Source: Balneolales bacterium
GTDB lineage: Bacteria; Bacteroidota; Rhodothermia; Balneolales; Natronogracilivirgulaceae
Length of the DNA: 6,557 nt
Direction of reading: 5' to 3'
Assembly: GCA_007116685.1 (NCBI GenBank)
Contig: SKIC01000072.1
Coordinates: 1 to 6,557, forward strand
In this document: positions 1-5,801 of the stretch, in pieces
Numbering within the stretch: the stretch's first letter is position 1
How the letters are laid out: each line of letters starts with the position of its first letter
Made by a program: the position numbers and the translations under genes
Notes under the pieces: generated by a model
The model's database searches: none
Told to the model about the DNA's origin: nothing
Seen by the model: the letters and a program-made list of their open reading frames with translations, nothing else

Positions 1-1091
1 ATTTGAAAATCAATCGCTTTGCTGCTACTACCCACGAAGAATTTATGCGTGGAATGCAGAATCTCAAAGCCAGCGGTATGGAAAGATTGGTATTAGACCT
101 ACGTAATAACCCCGGTGGTTTCTTGGATCAGGCTGTTCGTGTGACCAATGAATTCTTTCCAAGAAATACACTTTTAGTGTATACAGAAAGCCGTCACGCA
201 CGCTTTACATCCGAATACAGAACCAGAACAAACGGTAGATTTTTAGACCTTCCAATTATTGTATTGGTAGATCAGGCTTCTGCTTCCGGTTCTGAGATTT
301 TGAGTGGTGCCATTCAGGATCATGATCGTGGTTTGATTGTTGGTTCCAGAACATTTGGAAAAGGATTGGTTCAGCAGCAATACGAACTGGACGACAGAAG
401 TAATATTCGTGTGACCATCTCCAGCTACTTCACCCCTTCCGGAAGGTTGATTCAAAAGCCATTCGTGAATGGCCGTGAAGAATATGCCTTCGAAATTTAT
501 TCCAGAGACAGAGATGCCTCAGGTGACATCGAAAACTTCGTTGAGAATGTGCCTGACAGTTTACGATTTACAACCGCATCAGGCAGAGAAGTTTTTGCCG
601 GTGGTGGTATTGTTCCTGATCATATTTCCCAACCAAATATTGATTTGCTCTTCGTATTGATGCGTAGAAACTCAGTAGATATCAACTTCGTGAGAGAATT
701 CATTGATACCAGAGGCCAGGAGTTTCGTGAAGAATGGGAAGAGAATTTCTCCGGTTTCCTGGATGAATTCCAGTTCTCAGAGTATGACCAAAATCGAATA
801 ACCGACAAATTGGTCGATAGTAGATTGGTATTCTCAGATACTACGTCTACTGCCGTATTTAAAGAAGACACCTTGTATATCTCTCTGGAAGAATTTGATG
901 AGGTTCTACCACGTTCTTTGGCATGGATTAAAGCAGAGCTAGCCCGACAAATTTGGGATAACGACAAAAGATTCCCTGTATTAAACAGAGAATTCGACCA
1001 AACAGTAATGGCAGCAATGCGACTTTGGTACGATGTTGAAAAACTAGCTGAACTCAGGCGAGAAAATTCGGGTCGGGTATCAAACTTTTAG
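1..1091 (+). CDS. S41 family C-terminal processing peptidase, 5'-truncated (CtpA/Prc-like)
   Basis: This is the 3' part of a tail-specific serine protease of family S41, which cuts exported proteins near their C termini and normally acts in the periplasm. Reading begins in frame 3 with the gene already open; the TTG at 3-5 is an internal Leu codon, because 'LKINRF' is the start of the conserved strand after the PDZ domain and the signal peptide and PDZ lie outside the window. Counting that codon as residue 1, the core shows 'VLDLRNNPGG' (30-39), 'VDQASASGSEI' (89-99) and 'GSRTFGKGLVQ' (114-124). By alignment with E. coli Prc (Ser430/Lys455, 25 apart), Ser95 and Lys120 are the catalytic dyad with the same spacing. 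The protease core ends near 'GGGIVPDH' (200-207). About 155 further residues follow, mostly predicted helical and charged, a C-terminal extension often seen on S41 proteins of this phylum. The TAG stop is followed by a strong terminator, so this is the last gene of its transcript. Confidence 0.93.
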   Translation, partial: LKINRFAATTHEEFMRGMQNLKASGMERLVLDLRNNPGGFLDQAVRVTNEFFPRNTLLVYTESRHARFTSEYRTRTNGRFLDLPIIVLVDQASASGSEILSGAIQDHDRGLIVGSRTFGKGLVQQQYELDDRSNIRVTISSYFTPSGRLIQKPFVNGREEYAFEIYSRDRDASGDIENFVENVPDSLRFTTASGREVFAGGGIVPDHISQPNIDLLFVLMRRNSVDINFVREFIDTRGQEFREEWEENFSGFLDEFQFSEYDQNRITDKLVDSRLVFSDTTSTAVFKEDTLYISLEEFDEVLPRSLAWIKAELARQIWDNDKRFPVLNREFDQTVMAAMRLWYDVEKLAELRRENSGRVSNF

Positions 1092-1116
1092 AGAATCTCA
1101 AAATAGATTCATTCAC

Positions 1117-1148
1117 AAGGCGACTTTCTCACAAAAGTCGCCTTTTTT
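1117..1148 (+). terminator. Rho-independent terminator of the S41 peptidase gene
   Basis: A perfect 11-bp stem (1117-1127 with 1134-1144, core GGCGACTTT/AAAGTCGCC) encloses a 6-base loop and runs into a T tract at 1143-1148. It begins 26 bases after the protease stop. Read on the minus strand, the hairpin also lies directly after the META gene, but the bases following it there (GTGAATG) are not T-rich, so it looks efficient only for plus-strand transcripts. The T tract overlaps the TAA stop of the convergent gene (1147-1149). Confidence 0.9.
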
Positions 1149-1572
1149 ATTTTTCCTCAAGTGAATCTCGTGTTTTACGAATAACTAATGTATCGCCACT
1201 TGAGTCGATTAAATTTATTTGCTTAGTTGATTCAAAATCTAAATAGAAGCTCTTGCCACTAATCTTCTCAAGTAGAGTATCTTCAATGCGCATTTCTTCA
1301 CAAAGCATCCGGGTTGCTGCCACTTGAGATAAAACAAGGCTATCTCCTGCTACTTCATAGCCACCCATCATTCTATTACAGCCTGCATATCCGGAAAATC
1401 TGGATTCTCCTTCATGGAAATTGATATATGGCTTTCTTTCAGAATTTTTCAGTAAACTATCGGCATCTGAAATGGAAATAAACTCCCATTTTCCGTTTAT
1501 TGTGGAAGTGTCTTGGTTTTCTGTGAAATAAAACAGAATTAGTAGTGTCGCAGCTAAAGACAATATTTTCAT
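1147..1572 (-). CDS. Exported META-domain (HslJ-like) protein
   Basis: This is a 141-residue protein with an N-terminal hydrophobic segment (residues 3-16) and a single META domain, the family of E. coli HslJ, which is a heat-inducible envelope protein linked to novobiocin resistance. The META signature is clear: 'GKWEFISI' (27-34), 'PYINFHEGESRFSGYAGCNRMMGGY' spread over 48-72, then 'ATRMLCEE' (86-93). Cys65 and Cys91 are the two conserved cysteines of the family. The start at ATG 1570-1572 gives the signal-like N terminus directly; there is no clear Shine-Dalgarno site. No lipobox cysteine follows the hydrophobic segment, so this is either a secreted periplasmic protein or one held by an uncleaved N-terminal anchor, unlike the many META proteins that are lipoproteins. 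It is monocistronic, convergent with the protease and divergent from deoC. Its biochemical function is unknown; the domain call is firm, the location is inferred. Confidence 0.85.
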   Translation of the reverse strand: MKILSLAATLLILFYFTENQDTSTINGKWEFISISDADSLLKNSERKPYINFHEGESRFSGYAGCNRMMGGYEVAGDSLVLSQVAATRMLCEEMRIEDTLLEKISGKSFYLDFESTKQINLIDSSGDTLVIRKTRDSLEEK

Positions 1573-1675
1573 ATAGGACTCAAACGAGATAAAGTTATTA
1601 CATAATTAACGTCGTGTTGGGCGATAATTTTATTATTTTCAGCAAACATATTAGGGATTTCATTAACAATATATC
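1573..1675. promoter_or_regulatory. Divergent intergenic region, META gene / deoC unit
   Basis: This 103-base AT-rich gap must hold the promoters of both the minus-strand META gene and the plus-strand deoC unit. On the minus strand the bases complementary to 1643-1650 read TATGTTTG, an exact match to the Bacteroidota -7 consensus TAnnTTTG, but no well-spaced -33 TTTG lies upstream; the nearest candidate TTGT is only about 15 bases away. On the plus strand TAATTTTA (1625-1632) is a near match to the same consensus, again without a convincing -33 element. No inverted repeat that would mark a deoxyribonucleoside-type operator was recognised. Exact promoter positions are therefore tentative. Confidence 0.35.
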
Positions 1676-2587
1676 ATGGAAGTACTAAATAAAATTCCGG
1701 ATTTCAGGGATACTGTTCCCATTGATACGGTAGGAGTGCTCGAAAGAGTCTCCAGACTAAACAAACGCAGCATAAAAAAAGAATCCAAGATGGATGCCTT
1801 AAAAATGGCTTTATCCATGTGTGATCTTACCACTCTTGAGGGAATGGATACCCCCGGAAAGGTGCGACAATTATGCTATAAGGCGCAACATCCACATGAG
1901 TCGATACCAGACATACCTTCTGTAGCCGCTGTTTGTGTTTATCCGAATCTTGTACGGACTGCAAAAGAAAGCCTAAAGGGCAGCAATATCAATGTAGCGG
2001 CTGTAGCAACCTATTTCCCTAGTGGTAACGGCACACTTGAATCACGCATTGAGGAAGTAAAATATGCTGTAAACGAAGGTGCTGATGAAATTGACATGGT
2101 AATCTCCAGAGGTGCATTTCTTCGTGGCGAATACAATTTCACTTTTGATGAAGTTGCTGCTACAAAAGAAGCTTGTGGTGATGTTCACTTAAAGGTTATT
2201 CTCGAAACGGGAGAATTAGAGACTCTGGAAAATGTGAGAAAAGCCAGTGATATATCGATGTACGCAGGGGCTGATTTCATCAAAACATCCACAGGGAAGG
2301 TCTCTCCTGCCGCAACCCAGCCGGTTACACTGGTAATGTTGGAGGCTATACGTGATTTTTATTACAAAACAGGAATTAAAATCGGTATGAAACCTGCCGG
2401 TGGAATCCGAGATTCCAAAACCGCAATTCAGTATCTGGTTCTGGTTAAAGAAACTTTAGGTATTGATTGGCTAAATCCGGATCTGTTCCGATTTGGTGCA
2501 AGTTCTTTAGCGAACGACCTACTGATGCAAATTGTGAAACAGCAAACCGGCGTCTATCAATCCGCAGATTATTTTTCAAAAGACTAA
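1676..2587 (+). CDS. deoC: Deoxyribose-phosphate aldolase, long DERA-type
   Basis: A class I aldolase (EC 4.1.2.4) that reversibly cleaves 2-deoxy-D-ribose-5-phosphate to glyceraldehyde-3-phosphate and acetaldehyde in the cytoplasm, the last step of deoxynucleoside breakdown. The 303 residues carry every active-site block: 'DLTTLEG' (50-56), 'DEIDMVI' (137-143; Asp140 equals E. coli Asp102), 'FIKTSTGK' (201-208; Lys203 is the Schiff-base lysine, E. coli Lys167), 'KIGMKPAGGIR' (235-245; Lys239 equals Lys201) and the phosphate-binding 'FRFGASSL' (271-278). It is about 45 residues longer than E. coli DeoC, with an N-terminal extension. The blocks 'RQLCYKAQHP' (64-73), 'GFxxR'-like spacing and 'TGVYQSADYF' (291-300) resemble vertebrate DERA as I remember it. 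Tyr294 or Tyr299 may serve as the C-terminal catalytic tyrosine known at E. coli position 259. It is the first gene of a three-gene unit with two ALDH-related genes; no nucleoside phosphorylase, deoB or kinase is in view. Confidence 0.96.
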   Translation: MEVLNKIPDFRDTVPIDTVGVLERVSRLNKRSIKKESKMDALKMALSMCDLTTLEGMDTPGKVRQLCYKAQHPHESIPDIPSVAAVCVYPNLVRTAKESLKGSNINVAAVATYFPSGNGTLESRIEEVKYAVNEGADEIDMVISRGAFLRGEYNFTFDEVAATKEACGDVHLKVILETGELETLENVRKASDISMYAGADFIKTSTGKVSPAATQPVTLVMLEAIRDFYYKTGIKIGMKPAGGIRDSKTAIQYLVLVKETLGIDWLNPDLFRFGASSLANDLLMQIVKQQTGVYQSADYFSKD

Positions 2588-2589
2588 TT

Positions 2590-4068
2590 ATGGCACGAAC
2601 AAAAACTGACCAACCCAAATTGAATTTTGATGGCTTGTGGGATTATGATCCTGCTCCTGAAAGCAGTGATGCCATCTCCATTAAAGACCAATATGATTTA
2701 TTTATTGGTGGTGAATTTGTAGCTCCTTCCAAAGAAGGGCGTTATTTTGATACCATCAACCCATCTACAGAAGAACGCATTGCTTCTGTGGCTGAGGCTA
2801 CCACGCAGGATGTTGATATTGCAGTAAAAAGCGCACGTAAAGCTTATGATAAGTACTGGTCAAAATTGACTGGTAAAGATCGGGCTAAGTATATTTTCCG
2901 AATTGCTAGGTTAATACAAGAGCGTGCCCGTGAATTTGCAATCATTGAATCAATGGATGGCGGTAAGCCCATCAGGGAATCACGTGATGTGGATATTCCG
3001 CTTGTTGCTGCGCACTTTTTCTACAATGCAGGCTGGGCTGATAAATTACAATACGCCTTCCCGGGAAGACAACCCAAACCACTTGGTGTTGCCGGACAAA
3101 TCATTCCCTGGAACTTCCCCTTGCTAATGTTAGCATGGAAAATCGCTCCTGCCCTGGCCGGTGGAAATACAGTGGTTCTAAAACCTGCGGAAACCACTCC
3201 GCTCACCGCCTTAAAATTTGCTGAATTGATTCAGGATGCTGATTTACCACCGGGTGTCGTAAATATCGTTACAGGTGCCGGAGCTACCGGCTCAGCATTG
3301 GTAAATCACCCTGATGTGAATAAAGTGGCATTTACCGGTTCTACCAATGTTGGACGCATCATCCAAAAGTCTTTGGCCGGGACTGATAAGAAATATACAC
3401 TGGAACTAGGCGGGAAAGCGGCTAATATCATTTTTGAAGATGCCGCCATTGATCAGGCTGTTGAAGGTATTGTAAATGGCATCTTTTTCAATCAAGGCCA
3501 TGTATGCTGTGCCGGCTCACGCTTGTTAGTTCAGGAAGGTGTGGCCGATGAAGTTTACCGAAAATTGACTGATCGCATTGAAACTCTGGTAGTTGGGGAT
3601 CCTCTGGATAAAAACACAGATATCGGAGCCATCAATTCTAAAGCTCAATTAGATCGAATTAGTACTTTTATTGAAAAAGGAATTGCTGAAGGCGGCGAAG
3701 TTCACCAAAGTTCATGCTCGGTTCCGGATAAAGGTTACTGGTGCAAACCAACCTTGTTTAAAAATGTATCTCAGTCGCACAGTATTGTTCAAAACGAAAT
3801 TTTTGGACCAGTTTTGGCAATTCAAACATTCCGTACTCCTGCCGAAGCAGTTGAAAAAGCCAATAATACTCCTTATGGATTATCCGGCGGTGTTTGGACC
3901 GACAAAGGCTCCAAGATATTCAAGATTACCAGTAAACTACGAGCAGGTGTAATTTGGGCGAATACGTTTAACAAATTCGATCCTACCTCGCCTTTTGGTG
4001 GTTATAAAGAAAGTGGTGTTGGCCGCGAAGGTGGTCTCCACGGTTTACTGCCATATATCAAACTTTAA
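2590..4068 (+). CDS. Aldehyde dehydrogenase, catalytic subunit of a probable split ALDH16
   Basis: A full-length NAD(P)+-dependent aldehyde dehydrogenase of 492 residues that oxidises aldehydes to carboxylic acids. The landmarks are intact: 'FIGGEFV' (38-44), the oxyanion Asn175 in 'IIPWNFP', the cofactor-binding Lys198 in 'VLKPAE', 'FTGSTNVG' (248-255), the general base Glu272 in 'LELGGK', the nucleophile Cys306 in 'NQGHVCCAGSR' and Glu403 in 'EIFGPV'. It should therefore be active. The ATG at 2590, 2 bases after the deoC stop, is chosen: the frame stays open 41 codons further upstream to 2467, but that would overlap deoC and precede the family N terminus. Tight spacing suggests translational coupling to deoC. 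The likely substrate is the acetaldehyde made by DeoC (inference). The chain ends at 'GLLPYIKL', where ALDH16 proteins would continue into their C-terminal domain; that domain appears to be encoded by the next gene. There is no visible Shine-Dalgarno site. Confidence 0.94.
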   Translation: MARTKTDQPKLNFDGLWDYDPAPESSDAISIKDQYDLFIGGEFVAPSKEGRYFDTINPSTEERIASVAEATTQDVDIAVKSARKAYDKYWSKLTGKDRAKYIFRIARLIQERAREFAIIESMDGGKPIRESRDVDIPLVAAHFFYNAGWADKLQYAFPGRQPKPLGVAGQIIPWNFPLLMLAWKIAPALAGGNTVVLKPAETTPLTALKFAELIQDADLPPGVVNIVTGAGATGSALVNHPDVNKVAFTGSTNVGRIIQKSLAGTDKKYTLELGGKAANIIFEDAAIDQAVEGIVNGIFFNQGHVCCAGSRLLVQEGVADEVYRKLTDRIETLVVGDPLDKNTDIGAINSKAQLDRISTFIEKGIAEGGEVHQSSCSVPDKGYWCKPTLFKNVSQSHSIVQNEIFGPVLAIQTFRTPAEAVEKANNTPYGLSGGVWTDKGSKIFKITSKLRAGVIWANTFNKFDPTSPFGGYKESGVGREGGLHGLLPYIKL

Positions 4069-4091
4069 TTCAAACTGCGATTGTAAATACC

Positions 4092-4955
4092 ATGAGTAAA
4101 AGACTAGATGTTTTAAAAACGTATAAAATCTATATCAATGGGCAGTTTGTTCGATCTGAATCTGGCCATTACCTCACTCTTACCAACAAAAGTGGCGAAC
4201 AGCTTGCCAATATCTGCCGGTCAACCCGTAAAGACTTCAGACAAGCTATGGTTGCCGCTCGCGGCGCTCAAGGCGGATGGAGTGGAAAGACAGCTTACAA
4301 CAGAGGTCAAATTTTATACCGTATGGCTGAAATACTTGAAGGCAGACGAGCGCAATTTATCCATGAATTAAGCCTAGAAGGTGCCAGTGCGAAAAAAGCA
4401 GAAGCAGAAGTTGATGCTGCTATAGACCGATTGGTTTACTTCGCCGGATGGTGTGATAAATACCAACAAATCTTCAGCAGTGTAAACCCTGTGCAATCGG
4501 CACATTTCAATTTTTCTACTCCTGAACCTACCGGAGTAGTGAGTATCATTGCTGAAGAAAAAAGCTCTCTTATTGGTTTGGTTAGCATGATTGCTCCGGT
4601 TATTGCTGGTGGTAACACTTGTGTGGTGTTAGCCGGACAAAGAAATGCCATGAGTGCATGCTCTTTTACAGAAGTGATTCACTCTTCCGATGTACCGAGT
4701 GGAGTTATAAATGTACTTACCGGTTTGAAATCTGAATTGATTAGCCACATGTCTTCCCACATGGATATCAATGCTATTTTCTACACTGATTCGGATACTG
4801 ATTCCAAAAAACTCATCCAGGAAAATGCTTCATTAAACATCAAGAGAGTTGTTTTTGAAGAAACCGATGACTGGATGGACGAAAGGCATGAAAATCCATA
4901 TATCATACTGGATTTCCAGGAAATAAAAACTACCTGGCACCCAGTCAGTGTATAA
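4092..4955 (+). CDS. Non-catalytic ALDH-like protein, probable ALDH16 C-terminal domain as a separate subunit
   Basis: This 287-residue protein resembles only the N-terminal (cofactor-binding) part of an aldehyde dehydrogenase. Visible blocks are 'YKIYINGQFV' (11-20), 'NRGQILYRMAEILE' (70-83), 'AIDRLVYFAGWCDKY' (110-124), 'EPTGVVSII' (145-153), 'MIAPVIAGGNTCVVLA' (166-181) and 'VPSGVINVLTG' (201-211). Key residues are gone: PWNFP is replaced by 'AEEKSSL' (154-160), the VLKPAE lysine by 'VVLAGQ', and the whole catalytic domain with its Cys and Glu is absent; the chain closes with 'IKTTWHPVSV'. It cannot be a dehydrogenase alone. Its length and composition match the extra C-terminal domain of ALDH16, a Rossmann-type fold that packs on the catalytic part and mimics the partner subunit of an ordinary ALDH dimer (published structural work on bacterial ALDH16). 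It starts 23 bases after the catalytic ALDH and in another frame. I infer a structural or regulatory subunit. The alternative, a decaying duplicate, is less likely because the frame is fully open. Confidence 0.85.
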   Translation: MSKRLDVLKTYKIYINGQFVRSESGHYLTLTNKSGEQLANICRSTRKDFRQAMVAARGAQGGWSGKTAYNRGQILYRMAEILEGRRAQFIHELSLEGASAKKAEAEVDAAIDRLVYFAGWCDKYQQIFSSVNPVQSAHFNFSTPEPTGVVSIIAEEKSSLIGLVSMIAPVIAGGNTCVVLAGQRNAMSACSFTEVIHSSDVPSGVINVLTGLKSELISHMSSHMDINAIFYTDSDTDSKKLIQENASLNIKRVVFEETDDWMDERHENPYIILDFQEIKTTWHPVSV

Positions 4956-4990
4956 TATATCTCGTTTGTAATAGTTTTACTGAAGTGTCT

Positions 4991-5030
4991 AAAGAAGGCT
5001 TTGAAAAACAGATTTTCAAAGCCTTCTTTT
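4991..5030 (+). terminator. Rho-independent terminator closing the deoC-ALDH unit
   Basis: A perfect 17-bp inverted repeat (4991-5007 with 5013-5029, core GAAGGCTTTGAAAA) with a 5-base loop ends in CTTTT at 5026-5030, 35 bases after the stop of the small ALDH gene. The left arm is A-rich, so the hairpin would be preceded by A and followed by T residues, typical of an intrinsic terminator. The next gene starts 70 bases beyond it and so probably has its own promoter. Confidence 0.9.
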
Positions 5031-5038
5031 AATGAATG

Positions 5039-5072
5039 CGAGCAATGCGTATCTTTCATATTGCTCGTTTTT
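5039..5072 (+). other. Second hairpin upstream of the SPOR lipoprotein gene (backup terminator or operator)
   Basis: The octamer CGAGCAAT (5039-5046) and its exact reverse complement ATTGCTCG (5060-5067) flank a 13-base spacer, and the right arm is followed by TTTTT (5068-5072). The element lies 9 bases after the main terminator and 28 bases before the lipoprotein ATG. It could be a weaker backup terminator, a 5'-UTR hairpin of the lipoprotein mRNA, or a regulator binding site. The sequence alone does not decide. Confidence 0.45.
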
Positions 5073-5099
5073 ACGGGCAATAATGATTACAATATTAAA

Positions 5100-5762
5100 A
5101 TGCTACGTTTAAAATTCCCGGTCTTCCTCTTATTAGTTTACTTAATTTCGTCGTGCGCAACTACGCAGGAGCTTGAGCATGATGAAATTGAGGAACTATT
5201 GGATTATGCAACCGAAGAGATGCTGAGAGAATACGAAAAGGGCTTAACATTTGACCTTTCCGCTTACAGGAATAGTTTGATGGACAATTACGCTCTGTTA
5301 CAGAATGAGGTACCGGCATCTTTCAGAGATGTTCGAAACCGTGAAGAAAGACGAAATACCAATTCCGGTTTCAGAGTACAAATTCACTCCACTCCCAGTA
5401 TAGAAGTTGCAGACAGTATCCAACGAGAGTTCATAATATGGATTGATACTCTTGATGTAGCTCCAAATACGGAAACCTATGTCACTTTTCGTCAGCCCAA
5501 TTACAGGGTTCACGTTGGTGATTTTCTAAACCGTAACGAAGCCATTGAATTTTCGCACTTTGTTCGCCAAAGATTTCCAAATGCATGGGTTGTTCATGAC
5601 AGAATTAATCCTGAAATGATAAATAATGGTCAAACGGAAACTAATGGAAATGAAGAAGGGAATGAAGAAATCCTGGAATTTGCCGACGATAGCAAGGAAA
5701 ACTCAAATAAAGAAAAGGACTCTGAGAATCAGAAAATGATAGAATCTCAGGGAGTAGACTAA
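5100..5762 (+). CDS. SPOR-domain lipoprotein
   Basis: A 220-residue lipoprotein. The N terminus is a classic type II signal: 'MLRLK', a hydrophobic core (6-16) and the lipobox 'LISSC', making Cys19 the lipidated residue. A helical, Glu-rich stretch follows (25-80). A SPOR domain spans roughly 88-167, from 'NSGFRVQIHS' (88-97) through 'PNYRVHVGDFLNRNEA' (134-148) to 'VVHDRI'. SPOR domains bind glycan strands lacking stem peptides, so the protein is expected in the envelope attached to peptidoglycan; a specific role is not known. Unusually for a SPOR protein, the domain is followed by about 53 polar, mostly acidic residues rich in Asn, Glu and Lys (168-220), probably disordered. The start is ATG 5100: an upstream in-frame TTG at 5001 falls inside the terminator and would bury the signal peptide. 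The upstream context is A-rich (AATATTAAA) with no Shine-Dalgarno site. The downstream exported protein begins 39 bases after the stop, probably in the same transcript. Confidence 0.9.
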   Translation: MLRLKFPVFLLLVYLISSCATTQELEHDEIEELLDYATEEMLREYEKGLTFDLSAYRNSLMDNYALLQNEVPASFRDVRNREERRNTNSGFRVQIHSTPSIEVADSIQREFIIWIDTLDVAPNTETYVTFRQPNYRVHVGDFLNRNEAIEFSHFVRQRFPNAWVVHDRINPEMINNGQTETNGNEEGNEEILEFADDSKENSNKEKDSENQKMIESQGVD

Positions 5763-5801
5763 AATCCTGCATCACCCTACACGTTTCGCTATCACACTTT
5801 A

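Noticed and set aside
1573..1675. A small RNA, riboswitch or tRNA in the divergent gap, and a CRISPR array or mobile element anywhere in the window.
   Set aside because: No stable fold, conserved tRNA motifs, direct repeats or transposase-like sequence could be seen.
2467..2589. A 41-codon N-terminal extension of the catalytic ALDH, overlapping the end of deoC.
   Set aside because: It translates deoC out of frame, has no ALDH similarity, and the ATG at 2590 right after the deoC stop gives a normal family length and N terminus.
3021..3206. Minus-strand and alternative-frame reading frames inside the ALDH genes (also 620-967, 3671-3952 and 4436-4651).
   Set aside because: They mirror codon structure of the true genes, show no domain motifs, and have no start context of their own.
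4060..4095. A fused ALDH16 gene broken by an assembly error or a recent frameshift.
   Set aside because: The catalytic gene has two in-frame stops (4066-4068 and 4084-4086), the second gene is in another frame with its own ATG, and the two regions are separated by 23 bases; one error would not join them. Comparison with relatives remains the decisive test.
4781..5080. A 99-residue minus-strand reading frame antisense to the end of the small ALDH gene.
   Set aside because: It crosses the terminator hairpin, has no recognisable domain, and lies opposite a well-supported gene; it is a shadow frame.
5001..5099. An upstream TTG start for the SPOR lipoprotein, adding 33 residues.
   Set aside because: It begins inside the terminator hairpin and would place 33 polar residues before the signal peptide and lipobox.
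5760..5801. Read-through fusion of the lipoprotein with the downstream barrel-like protein, since they share a frame separated by one TAA.
   Set aside because: The downstream product has its own signal peptide, which would be meaningless inside a fusion.
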